A DNA stretch of 64,000 nt from Giardia muris (GCA_006247105.1 CM016929.1:186001-250000), one strand, 5' to 3'. Positions 38,616-48,925 are shown, counted from the stretch's first letter. Program-made: numbers and translations. Notes: generated by a model not told the origin, from the sequence alone.

Positions 38616-40859
38616 ATGCCTGCTCTCCTATGCCTCCTCCTCTCCCTAGCCAGGGCCTGGACGGATTTGGAGCTGGCCTGCCTCCAAGCCCTCTACGCCG
38701 ACACCGGAGGGGTCGGATGGTACAACTCCGACGGCTGGGTTGATCCGGCCGCCAATCCGTGCGTTTATTTCGGGATCTCTTGCAATGATGCCGAGGAGAT
38801 AGTAACTATTGAGCTCATAGGTAATAACCTCGAGGGTGTTATCCCATCATGTCTGACTGACTTTCACGCACTTACTCACCTATCACTCTCGCATAATCGT
38901 CTTGATGGCCCTCTTCCAGACCTACCATCGTCATTAACTTACATCCACGTCGGTAGTAACCGTCTCACCTCGCTTCCATCCAACCTTTGTTCACTCCCTT
39001 CATTGGAGGCCGTCAAGATTGACCACAATAGCCTTCTGGGGCTGGAGATCCCTAACTGTCTTCTTCATCTCACGGAGCTTCGTGTCCATCGTTCTGGCCT
39101 AGCATTTCCCAAGGACCTGAAAAAGTTATTCTTTTCTGGGAGTCGGAAGCGTCTGTTAGCTGCCGGATGTGACGGTCACCTCTTGGAGTTGGTACCTCCT
39201 TTTGAGCCCAGTAGAACGGTCTGGGAATTGGATTTGACCGACGTTGGGATCTCAAGTAATGCTCCTCTCAGCCGTTTATTAAATGGCTTCCCACTTGTCA
39301 GAGAGCTCTACCTTGGAGGGAACAATCTAACTGGGGTGTTAGACTTCAAGGAAGCCACGTTATTGAAGAATAGCATAGTCCTTACCACTTTGAACCTGGG
39401 CGCTAATAATATGCCAGGAGTCCTTGAGGGAGTGGAGACCCTACGGCTTTTCCTCAGTTCCAGCTTACCCTTCCTCTACGCCATTGATCTTTCTCATAAT
39501 CGTTTGACCGGTGTCTCCCCAACTCTGGAAGAAGTACAGGGGCTATACTCCACCTTCCCCTCGTTCTACGCCCTTAACCTCAACGAGAACCCCTTCTTCT
39601 GCGCCGTTGGAAAGCCTCCCGCATACTCCTGCAAAGACATCGTGTATTCCTACGAGGTTATGTCAACAACTCACCTCCGCTTCTTCCTATCTCACCCGGG
39701 TCTCGCCTCACTGGACCAGAAGTCTAAGGACTTCATAGTAGCCTTGAATAGTACCTTTGGTGACTTAAATGTCAGTACCACACTCGAACTTGATGATACT
39801 TCTGGGAAGTTCATATTGGATGCCATCTTACCTTTAGACCACAGCTTCAACCTTTCCTCTCTTCAAGTACGTCTCTATTGGAGCGCCTTTGAATTGGTTT
39901 TGACGTCAAGTCACCCCAAGAATGACAGCACCAAAGCCATCCTCGAGACAGGTCCTCTTGCGTCCGATACCAGTCCCCAAAAGCTGCAACTTGACGTGTT
40001 TGGCGCCTCGAAATGTCCGTACTTTGCCCAATTGATCTCTCAGACGTTGCCTCGTGTCTATCTTGATTACCCACAGCTCTTGGAGATCGCCAAGATCCGG
40101 TTCCTATCTCTTGTAGAGCCAGCAGAGCACGTCGCGGTCCGTGGGTATTCGATGCATGGCTCCTTGGAGGTCATTGTGGACTACTACTGCATGTGTCTTC
40201 AAGACATGATTGGGTATGATGCGGGGGCGATGTTTGAGTTCTTTTCGTGCATCTATGCGGTCAATACGGACGCTAGCATCGAGCTTCTCGATCAATGCCA
40301 GGGCTTCTTGAATCCTACCGGACTTGACGGTCAAACTCTTAATCAGAAGGTCACCTCGTGCCTGTATGGGGACCGGGCTATCGAGCTAGTGGATGAGGCG
40401 TATCAAAAGCAGCTGCGCCACGGGATTGCTTACTCTCCAACGATCTTTCTGGAGGATACTCTCTTCTGCATCGACGGGATCAGCTGTGCCTATGAACACC
40501 CGGCAGATGGTGAGGACTACGCCAGAAACATTATGGGTGCGCTCTGTGAAGCGTACGAACGGGAGTTTGGCGTCGAATATCCGAATTGTACCGTATCTCG
40601 GCATCGACGCCAAGCCTGTGGAGAGGGTTTGGTTTCCATTGGCTCCTGGTGTGTGCGGATATGGGTGCTGGCCATCATATGCGTTGGAGGTGTCCTCTTG
40701 GTCACCATTCCCATTGTCACCACCATCATAGTCATTCTTGTCCGTCGCGCTAGGCTCAAGGCCCAGTGGGATCATGAGGCTCGCCTTCTTGAACCGAGTG
40801 TTGATGAGACATCCTCGACAAGTGCCGAAAGCGTTAATCTTATCCGGGCAAATAAATGA
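38616..40859 (+). CDS. Type I membrane protein: leucine-rich repeats fused to a GILT-like thiol-reductase domain
   Basis: A 747-residue protein. Parts in order: a signal peptide (MPALLCLLLSLARAW); a plant-type LRR ectodomain with an N-terminal cap (C...PCVYFGISC) and repeats such as LTHLSLSHNRLDGPLP and LYLGGNNLTGVL, to about residue 340; a GILT-like domain at about 460-640; one membrane helix at about 683-709; and a short basic tail. The GILT-like part has KCPYF in place of the CxxC site, MHGSLEVIVDYYCMC matching the QHGxxEC..N signature, several further Cys, and SPTIFLED matching the cis-Pro region. GILT enzymes reduce disulfides in acidic lysosomes; with one active-site Cys, redox activity is doubtful. 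It would face the vacuole lumen or the outside. The stop overlaps the NSUN2-like ATG (ATGA). Confidence 0.75.
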   Translation: MPALLCLLLSLARAWTDLELACLQALYADTGGVGWYNSDGWVDPAANPCVYFGISCNDAEEIVTIELIGNNLEGVIPSCLTDFHALTHLSLSHNRLDGPLPDLPSSLTYIHVGSNRLTSLPSNLCSLPSLEAVKIDHNSLLGLEIPNCLLHLTELRVHRSGLAFPKDLKKLFFSGSRKRLLAAGCDGHLLELVPPFEPSRTVWELDLTDVGISSNAPLSRLLNGFPLVRELYLGGNNLTGVLDFKEATLLKNSIVLTTLNLGANNMPGVLEGVETLRLFLSSSLPFLYAIDLSHNRLTGVSPTLEEVQGLYSTFPSFYALNLNENPFFCAVGKPPAYSCKDIVYSYEVMSTTHLRFFLSHPGLASLDQKSKDFIVALNSTFGDLNVSTTLELDDTSGKFILDAILPLDHSFNLSSLQVRLYWSAFELVLTSSHPKNDSTKAILETGPLASDTSPQKLQLDVFGASKCPYFAQLISQTLPRVYLDYPQLLEIAKIRFLSLVEPAEHVAVRGYSMHGSLEVIVDYYCMCLQDMIGYDAGAMFEFFSCIYAVNTDASIELLDQCQGFLNPTGLDGQTLNQKVTSCLYGDRAIELVDEAYQKQLRHGIAYSPTIFLEDTLFCIDGISCAYEHPADGEDYARNIMGALCEAYEREFGVEYPNCTVSRHRRQACGEGLVSIGSWCVRIWVLAIICVGGVLLVTIPIVTTIIVILVRRARLKAQWDHEARLLEPSVDETSSTSAESVNLIRANK

Positions 40860-42976
40860 TACCGTCGTCAGAACCAGTTAGGAAGCATGGGGAGTGGATG
40901 AACGAGGCCGACCCGGAGAAGAGTCGCCTTCTTCCTTACTATGCGCGCATCCTGGACGCTGACGACCTAGCTCGCTATATGGAATGGTTCACAAAACCCC
41001 TTCCAGCAACCTTTCGCGTCTCAGGTTCCCGGTACCCTCCAGGCTTCCGGAAGGCGTATACAGAACGCTTTGCCCAGCTCGTCGCCCAGTTCTCCGACGT
41101 TGCGGTCAAACCACTCCCTTGGACCGAAGGTGTTTGGGAACTCCCCACTGATAGACGTGCCTTACGGCGCACACCCGATTATGCGCGCCTTCACAAATTC
41201 ATCATCTCTCAGCACGAGGCCGGCTTGATCGTACGCCAAGAGGCGGTCTCAATGATTCCACCGCTCTTCCTTGAAGTCAAGCCAGGTGATCTTGTCGCTG
41301 ACCTTTGTGCAGCCCCTGGAAGCAAGACTCTCCAGCTTATCGAGGCCGTTGGCCCAAAAGGCGTGGTTCTGGCTAATGATGCAGACCTTCGAAGATGTTA
41401 CGTTCTGATTCATAACACCATCGTAGCGGCGACTCCAGCGTTGGCGGTGACGAACTGCGATGCTAGCCGTTACCCCTCGCTTCCTTGCGGGATCCTACTG
41501 GATAGAATTCTAGCCGATGTCCCTTGTAGTGGCGATGGGACTCTTCGGAAGTCCCCAGATCTGTGGAAGAAGTGGACTCCGCATAGCGCAGTTACCCTAC
41601 ATCCTCTACAACTCCGAATCCTTCTACGAGGCCTTCAGCTTCTTCGGCCCGGTGGACGCCTAGTCTATAGTACCTGTAGTCTTAACCCCCTCGAGGATGA
41701 GGCAGTGATCTCCTCAATGCTACAACTCTGTCGGGGAAGTGTTAGGGTCGTCGACGTCTCAGACCAATACCCTGCTCTTAGACGTGCACCAGGTCTGAAA
41801 TCATGGCCTATCGTCGATCCAATCACTCAAGAGCCAATCGTACGTCCAAGCGATTCTCATGTATCACTACGAGGTTCGATCATGGCAACAATGTTTCCAT
41901 GCATGTTCAATATTGATGTCGCCGAAAGCTTGACGGATTTCCGAGCTTCGAGGGAACGAGAGAAGGATTGTTGGACCGGAAACATCCTTTCTGAGGAGAT
42001 CTCTAGTCAATTGGGGAGAACCATGCGCTTTTATCCATGGCTTCAAGACACTGGTGGTTTCTTCGTGGCCGTACTCGAGTTAGTTCGAGAGCTACCGAAG
42101 ACCCCGCTTTTCTTAGATCTTATGAAGAGTGCGACGTCCATTGACACCTCTGAAGGTTCCGCTGTTGATGAGAAGAAGACTCGACCACCACGCGGTATTC
42201 CCCCACCCATGTGGCAGGAGATGCCACTAATTCCGCTACAAGACCCAACATTTCTCACCCGAATCAAAGACTACTACGAATGCGATGAGGACTTCCTTGA
42301 CGGTCATGTTCTGGCCCAACGCCAACCCACAAATCCCGCCCGCATCATCATGCTCAGCTCCCATCTTGCTCGTGTATTGATTCCTGAAACGGGTGGGAGC
42401 CCCGATTCGTTGCAAAGGACGTTCCGGCTTGTCTCGGCCGGGTGTGGGGCCTTCGAGAAGCATACAGGGAGCGAACGGTTCCGGATGAAGGATGGAGCGG
42501 AGTCGTGGCGGATCCCAGCCTCAAGCGAGCCGTACTTCAGTCATCACATGCCTAAGAAGGTACTTCCCGAGATGCCATACTCTGTCTTCCTTGCCCTTCT
42601 CTCGTCGGGCTTGTCCTCGACAGAGACCCTTGAGCAGACCGTCCGCTTCGACAAGCTTGCGGAGCTATCGTCCTCCTATCGCGAGCAGCTAAGATCTGTC
42701 ACCCTTCTTGGGAACTGTTTCATAAGGGTGACCGGGGAAAGCCTTCCACCAGAGGCAGAAATCCTTCGTGGCTGTACCTTCAACGGCTGGTTGGGGTCGG
42801 ATAGCCTCGGTTTGCACTTGCAACGCCGCCAGAGGGCAGCGCTGTACGAGCTGATTTCCGGGCTCGGGACGGAGATAGGGCCGTCCCGTGCCATGAAGGC
42901 AAAGGCACGGAAGCGTGCGAGACGGCTAGCGGCGAATCAAGAGGCAGTAGCTTCGGGCTCAGAGGTTGGGGAGTGA
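40856..42976 (+). CDS. tRNA (cytosine-5) methyltransferase, NSUN2/Trm4 type
   Basis: A 706-residue protein, near NSUN2 size. The early LPYYARIL and PATFRVSGSR are typical of Trm4/NSUN2. The AdoMet site LCAAPGSKT (about residues 149-157) is followed by ADVPCSGDGTLRKSP (about 220-234; Cys224 releases the product) and RLVYSTCSLNPLEDEA (Cys274 is the nucleophile). Both catalytic cysteines of the RNA m5C methyltransferases are present, so it should be active. The C-terminal half resembles the PUA-like region of NSUN2 and ends in a basic KAKARKRARRLAAN tail. The substrate is likely tRNA variable-loop or anticodon-loop cytosines. The start lies in AATAAATG, overlapping the previous stop. Confidence 0.9.
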   Translation: MIPSSEPVRKHGEWMNEADPEKSRLLPYYARILDADDLARYMEWFTKPLPATFRVSGSRYPPGFRKAYTERFAQLVAQFSDVAVKPLPWTEGVWELPTDRRALRRTPDYARLHKFIISQHEAGLIVRQEAVSMIPPLFLEVKPGDLVADLCAAPGSKTLQLIEAVGPKGVVLANDADLRRCYVLIHNTIVAATPALAVTNCDASRYPSLPCGILLDRILADVPCSGDGTLRKSPDLWKKWTPHSAVTLHPLQLRILLRGLQLLRPGGRLVYSTCSLNPLEDEAVISSMLQLCRGSVRVVDVSDQYPALRRAPGLKSWPIVDPITQEPIVRPSDSHVSLRGSIMATMFPCMFNIDVAESLTDFRASREREKDCWTGNILSEEISSQLGRTMRFYPWLQDTGGFFVAVLELVRELPKTPLFLDLMKSATSIDTSEGSAVDEKKTRPPRGIPPPMWQEMPLIPLQDPTFLTRIKDYYECDEDFLDGHVLAQRQPTNPARIIMLSSHLARVLIPETGGSPDSLQRTFRLVSAGCGAFEKHTGSERFRMKDGAESWRIPASSEPYFSHHMPKKVLPEMPYSVFLALLSSGLSSTETLEQTVRFDKLAELSSSYREQLRSVTLLGNCFIRVTGESLPPEAEILRGCTFNGWLGSDSLGLHLQRRQRAALYELISGLGTEIGPSRAMKAKARKRARRLAANQEAVASGSEVGE

Positions 42977-43596
42977 TACCGTAGCCCCTACCATGAGACG
43001 TCTTCTCTTTCTACGTTTAAAGGGCATGAATAAGCAGGTAATCACCATTCGAGATCAAAATGTGACGTCATCAGTCTGATACCCAACGGCACGTGAAATG
43101 TTGCGGTTCCAGCTAGCTTTAGTTATCAAGACTCTAGTTCAATCGACAGACGTATATCTTGCATTGGGGAGGAAAGGGAATGCTCTAGATCGTTTCCTCT
43201 TCCCACCTGTTGATTCAAAGATAATCTCTCAAGAGTTAGATCGAGAAGGTGTAGAGGGGGTACTTTCCGATCTCCACCCTCCATTGAAAGGAACGTGATG
43301 TTATCAAAGAAATCACAAGGATAAAGCTTGAGCTCATCCTTGGAATAGGAGGAAGAACGCTTTTAGAAGAGGATGAATGCCATCAACCATCTAATCATGC
43401 GCACAGTAAAGTGAGGAATGATCACAGTGCTTGGGCATACTCGAACTGAGCTGGTTTCTTCTGTCTCTGGTTGGAATCGGGCTGGCTCTCAATGGCACGG
43501 TAGGGTACTGAAGGCACGGCTTCCTACTTGTCCAGCCAACCATGATACCATCGTAACGGACTACTACAGACGTTGAACTGGATGACAGGATTAAAA
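42977..43596 (+). pseudogene. 620-base gap with gene-like debris (candidate relic)
   Basis: No intact gene is seen in this unusually long gap. On the plus strand three coding-like pieces succeed one another: a frame from the ATG at 42992 that ends in TGA after 28 codons; one at 43098-43298 (66 residues, e.g. STDVYLALGRKGNALDRF); and, in a shifted frame from about 43294 to about 43450, a piece with IKEITRIKLELILGIGG. The order and the frame change would fit a decayed gene, and base composition is more A/T-rich than in the neighbours. Chance open frames are the alternative. No tRNA or snoRNA fold was found by eye. Confidence 0.3.
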
Positions 43597-44832
43597 ATGA
43601 GCTTTGTTGAGTTCCTTGATGAGAACTCGCGCCAGACACTAGCTCGGTTCCTCTCGAAGGGGCAAGACCCGCGGGATATTGAAAGCCTAGTCCGTGGGGC
43701 CGACCCCGACCCGGATCAGTTACCGGGACGTCTTTTCCCGGATAAGCCTGAACGAGGAGGACCGATCTCACCTCATTTGGCGTCGGAGAATGCTCGTCGT
43801 TGGACCGAGTTGGTGGACCAATGGACCCGGGAGGGTGGGACGCTTCAGGAAGCAACAAGACGACGTATCAAGGGACTAGCTAGAGCTGGGATCCCGGTTT
43901 CACACCGGCCAACGGTATGGCCACGCCTCCTCAATTCATACTACCTGTGGAAGGAGAACGAGAAGGACCTAGCAACGTCAGTTTATAAGGAGTACCTCGG
44001 CTTGGAGGTGGATGAGAAGGTATTGGAGCAGATCGCGAAGGACATTGGGCGGACGATGCCGGCCCATTACCGGTTCCAGGAGGAGCGCGGCCAGAAGGCT
44101 CTCTTCTGCGTCCTGAAGGCCTTTGCGGCGCACGATACCGAGATTGCGTACTGCCAAGGGATGAACGCCCCCGCGGCCTTGTTCCTCGTCGCCCTTCAGT
44201 TCGACGAGCGCCTTGCGTTCTGGTCCTTCTATCGGTTCCTCAAGTGCTACGGGAGCATGTACACCGAGAACTTCTATGGGTTACGGCTCAAATCTCGGAC
44301 ATTACACCACCTCCTTGCTGGTATCCGAGGGGATATCATCAAACACCTCCAACTGCTTGGATTGGACCTTCTTCAGTTGACCCCGGGGTGGTTCCTTCCA
44401 TTCTTCGCAACAACTCTACCCGTCGACTTGGCGCTACGGATTTATGACGCCTTGTTCTGTGAGGGCCCGAAGATGATCTACAGAGCAGCCATAGCGATAT
44501 TTATATGGGCGGCCGAAGGCCATCGATTACCTGACCCTTCTAGGGCGACCAAGGCCGAATACCTACAACAGTATGGCGAGCGGTGGCCCTTTGCCATTGG
44601 CAGTCCCGCATACATCGCATATTTCGAGGCCTGGGCGAAGACGGTTCCTCCGGGCCAAGTCTCCCTCCTGGCGATGCCCATTGAATATGCTCAAATCTAC
44701 CTCTCGCAACTCCCTCGACATATCACCGACGAGGTCTGGTTCATCGACCGCTGCTTGAGGATCAAGTTCACGTCCGACTTCCTTCACAAGTGCGAGGCCT
44801 CAGCTAAAGCCGATATCGATGCTGGAATCTAA
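43597..44832 (+). CDS. TBC-domain Rab GTPase-activating protein
   Basis: A 411-residue protein from the ATG at 43597, after ACAGGATTAAAA; the longer frame starts with TTG at 43573. The TBC domain covers about residues 90-330: GIPVSHRPTVWPRLL, the arginine-finger motif IxxDxxR as IAKDIGR (about 145-151), the glutamine-finger motif YCQGMN (about 184), PGWFLPFFATTLP (about 266) and LRIYDALFCEG. Both catalytic fingers are intact, so it should speed GTP hydrolysis by a Rab and switch off a membrane-traffic step. The N-terminal 85 residues are polar. The C-terminal tail is mainly helical. Target Rab unknown. Confidence 0.92.
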   Translation: MSFVEFLDENSRQTLARFLSKGQDPRDIESLVRGADPDPDQLPGRLFPDKPERGGPISPHLASENARRWTELVDQWTREGGTLQEATRRRIKGLARAGIPVSHRPTVWPRLLNSYYLWKENEKDLATSVYKEYLGLEVDEKVLEQIAKDIGRTMPAHYRFQEERGQKALFCVLKAFAAHDTEIAYCQGMNAPAALFLVALQFDERLAFWSFYRFLKCYGSMYTENFYGLRLKSRTLHHLLAGIRGDIIKHLQLLGLDLLQLTPGWFLPFFATTLPVDLALRIYDALFCEGPKMIYRAAIAIFIWAAEGHRLPDPSRATKAEYLQQYGERWPFAIGSPAYIAYFEAWAKTVPPGQVSLLAMPIEYAQIYLSQLPRHITDEVWFIDRCLRIKFTSDFLHKCEASAKADIDAGI

Positions 44833-44859
44833 AGCTTCCACTCCTCCTCCATAGCCCCG

Positions 44860-45423
44860 CTAGTCTGTCTTAGATAGACAATGGAAGAGTTCGTTCTTCC
44901 GAAGTTCAGTTAGGAGCTGTTCTCTTAGGTATGCTCGGAACCCCGCATGCGTCCGGAGGGTATCCTGTGGCACAGTCTTTATTAGGTCTCCGGCGGTGAA
45001 GGTTTTCACGTAACGAGAGTGAACCGCCTTAGCGGCCTCCCAAAGGAGTGCTGTCACCCGCACCCCACCCGCGGCCCGCAACTTGGCGAAGTCCGTCTTT
45101 CTTGTGTTCATTTCCAGGCTTATGGTTTGCTTCTGAGCCTCAACAAGAAGCCCCAATTCCCCTTGGACTAACGCAGGCATCAGATATATTGGAGGGGGGC
45201 GGGTGCTGAAGACGTCCATGTGTCGGATAAGACGTTCCGTGAGTGTCCTTTGATGTAGGATATGACCATCCTGAAAGTGGAGAAGGATGATGACGGCGTA
45301 GGCCAAGTCCTGGAGCTCCTCGCCCTCGGGTAAGCCCGGCCACTTTGGGGTCTCAAGCAGCTCCGCATATATCCTCGCCAGCGTCCGGAAGAGTGGGTCT
45401 GACTTGGAATACCTAGGGTTCAT
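44860..45423 (-). CDS. Hypothetical small protein
   Basis: A 187-residue protein from the ATG at 45423 in an A/T-rich tract (GTAATTTTTATG). I do not recognise the family. It appears wholly helical (for example LQDLAYAVIILLHFQDG and FRAYLREQLLTELRKNELF), soluble and of low complexity nowhere. Its size and helical make-up would suit a subunit of a small complex. It is convergent with the TBC gene (27 bases between stops) and divergent from the zinc-ribbon gene (9 bases between starts). Confidence 0.7.
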   Translation of the reverse strand: MNPRYSKSDPLFRTLARIYAELLETPKWPGLPEGEELQDLAYAVIILLHFQDGHILHQRTLTERLIRHMDVFSTRPPPIYLMPALVQGELGLLVEAQKQTISLEMNTRKTDFAKLRAAGGVRVTALLWEAAKAVHSRYVKTFTAGDLIKTVPQDTLRTHAGFRAYLREQLLTELRKNELFHCLSKTD

Positions 45424-45432
45424 AAAAATTAC
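45424..45432. promoter_or_regulatory. 9-base bidirectional promoter spacer
   Basis: AAAAATTAC is the whole distance between two start codons pointing apart. It is one of the shortest shared promoters in this window and consists of the A/T initiator itself. Confidence 0.65.
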
Positions 45433-46278
45433 ATGACCCTGCTTCACTTGCATGTGTACCTCGGAGATAGCTTCAGCTTCTACCTCGACCGCAGCGCGCG
45501 AGACACGTGCGAGGCGCTCCGCCAGGGTGTCGAGAGCGAGCTGAACGTCCTCTTCGAGCTTGTCGACTCTCCAGACCCAATCACTGTCTTAGCAATCCGT
45601 TCGAGCTCCTTCAATGACCTTCATCCAGATACGTTGGTGGGTGACGCCTTCGAGAACAACGACGTTGTCTTCGTCGACCTCGACCTAGTGAAGCCAGTCT
45701 CCGCCAATACCGTGACGATAGCCATGATAACCCCCAGGGAGAGTTCTCTCATGCACCACGCCATCCTTCGGACCGTCTCCGAGCAAGACAAGCAGCGAAT
45801 CATCGACGAATCACGCACATCGCTCATGAGTGCGGCGTTGCAACCACGAGAGGTCTACTCGGTGGATGGGGCGTCTCCTGCACGTAGCCAAGTAGCCTTT
45901 CACCCTGGGGAGAAATGCCAACCATATTGCATGCCCTTGGCAGAGGTCGGTGACAACCGGTCGATCTGTCCGGTCTGTAACGAGATAAAGGCATATTGTG
46001 CCGCCGAGGGAGTCCACTGTACACCATATTGCAAGAGCGGAGACACTCAGAAGTCAAAGTCGAACGGGTTGCAATTCTGTTCCGTTTGCATGTCACGTTA
46101 CAGAGCTGGAAAGTATTTACGAGGAGCAGTGCACCAATGCTCCCAGTGCCATCGACCTTGGCTCCGTCTCAATATCAATGGGGTTTGTCGGACATGCCAT
46201 TGTGAAGATGAGACGTCATCACACGTGCCGTTCCAACCGTACCTCGTCACGATTGATACGTGGGTCGATAAGTCTTAA
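45433..46278 (+). CDS. Hypothetical protein with ubiquitin-like N-terminus and cysteine-rich zinc-ribbon C-terminus
   Basis: A 281-residue protein. Residues 1-95 read like a small beta-grasp or ubiquitin-like domain (TLLHLHVYLGDSFSFYL; LVGDAFENNDVVFVDLD). Residues about 160-265 carry many Cys in pairs: C..C near CQPYC, CPVC, C...CTPYC, CSVC, CSQC and CRTC, suggesting two or three zinc sites, partly repeated (KCQPYCMPL and HCTPYCKSG look like duplicates). No known family is assigned. It could be an adaptor in a ubiquitin-related pathway, but that is speculation. It converges on the 5'-nucleotidase-like gene with an 11-base gap. Confidence 0.72.
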   Translation: MTLLHLHVYLGDSFSFYLDRSARDTCEALRQGVESELNVLFELVDSPDPITVLAIRSSSFNDLHPDTLVGDAFENNDVVFVDLDLVKPVSANTVTIAMITPRESSLMHHAILRTVSEQDKQRIIDESRTSLMSAALQPREVYSVDGASPARSQVAFHPGEKCQPYCMPLAEVGDNRSICPVCNEIKAYCAAEGVHCTPYCKSGDTQKSKSNGLQFCSVCMSRYRAGKYLRGAVHQCSQCHRPWLRLNINGVCRTCHCEDETSSHVPFQPYLVTIDTWVDKS

Positions 46279-46289
46279 TAATTTCACAT

Positions 46290-48101
46290 TCAAACCTCCG
46301 AGATTGACGCGGAAGCCTGGGCATATCGTCTGGAACGAGGCTCACCCTTCAATACACAACAGGCAAGGATCCCCGCGATGATGATTGAGCAGCCCCAAGC
46401 GACTCCAACGGCGATGACCAGAAGCTCGAGCGTTAGGCTATGTGAAGGTAGGCCTTGAGTCGACACAACATAGACCTCCTCGTCATTGCCGTCTCCGGAC
46501 GTTTTCATGTACTCCATCACATAGGCTTGTAGGACCTGGAAGGTCGTCAAGGGCCCATGGGGCTCGGAAGGATAGGCTAGGGGGTTGTATTCGGAAGAGG
46601 GCTTGTTCCCACTGTTGTTGGGGTCAACGCAGCTTCCTGACGTGTATTTAGGACTGAACTTTGTCGCATCGTACGACGAAAGGACCAGGTCATAGCATTG
46701 CTCCGATGAGAGGTTATTGGGGTCGAACGAGAGAAGATACTTCGGGAGGCTTGCCCGTGCCTCACGGGCGTACTCCTTGAACGCGCAGGAGAGCTCATAC
46801 GCCGTCAGGTTCGGGATGTACATCATTTCGTTGGAGAACGGCATGATGTTATAGACGTCATCGAGGACGACGTGTCCAGCATAGAGGGAGTCACGAACAG
46901 ACGAGCTCCCGAGGATCGAGACCTGGACACACTCGCGCATCCTGGCGGCGTTGTAGACCTCCGAGGGGATGGCCCCGTTGAGCCACAGGTGGAAGAAAGA
47001 CGTCGGGTGAGTCAAGTCCTCCTTCTTCGAGTAATTGTAGTTGCTATACCCTATGACGGCGTTGAGCCCGAGGTCGTCCACCAGGCCATCCACCACCTCC
47101 TGCAGCTCCTCCCCACGACTAGTGAGGAAGTTCGAGCCGTCTGTAGCCAGACCAGTCATATTGAGACGGGAGACAAGCTTCGTCAACTGGTTATCGTTGG
47201 GCTGTGAAACGCTAATCTTGGCGAACTGGTAGCCAGTTCTTTTGGCTCCATCATACTCATATTCTATGGGATCGAACGCATAACTCACATCTTGGATGTA
47301 GCGTAGGTAGCAGCCGGCCTCGACGATGTAGCACTGCTTGGTACTGTCAAAGGAGCAGTACTCGTTGTGTAGCTGGTGTGAATGCGCACTAAGGATGATG
47401 ATGGGGATGGTGTATCCGATCCCGTCGTAGAACTTGCGGAACTCTGCCACGATGTCCTTGTGGTTCGTGTCTGTCGTCCCGATGTGCGAGAGGATTAGGA
47501 GGATGTCTGTCTCCCCGGCATACTTCTTCAGCACATCCTGTACCAGCTCGCTTTGTATCTCGGCCTTTGGAGACGTCGCATAGGCGGAGTCGTAGGAGCT
47601 CTTGTACAGAAAGCCAAAGGCAAGGAGACGCAGCCCGTTTGCGGCCTTCATGTACTTGTACCTGTACTTGGATAAGGGCGTGTCCTTGTCAAGATAGCTA
47701 TTGGTGGAAACGTAGCGGTCCCCGAAGAGCGTCTGAGCGTTCTCATGAATGTACCTGACGGTCTCCTCGTGGCCCAAGTCGTGGTTCCCCACGGTAAGAA
47801 GATCGAAGCCGACCTTTGAGGCGGCTTCATAGATGTGCTGCCCACGGATCGGGGTGGCATCGCTCAAGCCAGTCCCTTCAGTGAGGTCACCAACATCAGC
47901 AAAAAGTACACTATGCCCCGGGATCGACGCCGTCTTCTCACGTACATGATCGATATAGCTCACTAACATCCCATAATCCCCTATCTCCGGCTGGTGTCTA
48001 TGCCCATAGATCCACCCATGGGTATCCGACACCGAGACGACCTCGAGGACCAGCTGGTCCCCAGCCGCCAGAATGGTGGTCACCAGGAGTAAGGAAATCA
48101 T
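46290..48101 (-). CDS. 5'-nucleotidase/UshA-type metallophosphoesterase, membrane-anchored
   Basis: A 603-residue protein with a signal peptide (MISLLLVTTILAAG) and a membrane helix near residues 560-585, followed by a short basic tail, so the enzyme faces the outside or a lumen. The dimetal site is complete: SVSDTHGW (Asp and His, residues 23-30), FADVGDLTEG, TVGNHDLGH and ILSAHSHQLHNEY. The C-terminal part (from about 340) corresponds to the substrate-binding domain of 5'-nucleotidases. Giardia cannot make purines or pyrimidines, so a surface nucleotidase that releases nucleosides for uptake would make sense; substrate is inferred, and related cyclic-nucleotide or UDP-sugar hydrolases are alternatives. 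Confidence 0.85.
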   Translation of the reverse strand: MISLLLVTTILAAGDQLVLEVVSVSDTHGWIYGHRHQPEIGDYGMLVSYIDHVREKTASIPGHSVLFADVGDLTEGTGLSDATPIRGQHIYEAASKVGFDLLTVGNHDLGHEETVRYIHENAQTLFGDRYVSTNSYLDKDTPLSKYRYKYMKAANGLRLLAFGFLYKSSYDSAYATSPKAEIQSELVQDVLKKYAGETDILLILSHIGTTDTNHKDIVAEFRKFYDGIGYTIPIIILSAHSHQLHNEYCSFDSTKQCYIVEAGCYLRYIQDVSYAFDPIEYEYDGAKRTGYQFAKISVSQPNDNQLTKLVSRLNMTGLATDGSNFLTSRGEELQEVVDGLVDDLGLNAVIGYSNYNYSKKEDLTHPTSFFHLWLNGAIPSEVYNAARMRECVQVSILGSSSVRDSLYAGHVVLDDVYNIMPFSNEMMYIPNLTAYELSCAFKEYAREARASLPKYLLSFDPNNLSSEQCYDLVLSSYDATKFSPKYTSGSCVDPNNSGNKPSSEYNPLAYPSEPHGPLTTFQVLQAYVMEYMKTSGDGNDEEVYVVSTQGLPSHSLTLELLVIAVGVAWGCSIIIAGILACCVLKGEPRSRRYAQASASISEV

Positions 48102-48106
48102 TTACT
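48100..48106 (-). terminator. Polyadenylation signal AGTAAAT (minus strand)
   Basis: An exact AGTRAAY match lies 18 bases after the TPI stop. Its last two bases are the first two of the next gene's ATG, so the 3' end of one transcript and the start of the next overlap. Confidence 0.5.
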
Positions 48107-48124
48107 TTCGACTCAGTGTGTCTC

Positions 48125-48892
<768 letters not shown>

Positions 48893-48925
48893 CTAGCTTG
48901 TGGGGGGAAACGCCAACGAACCCAC

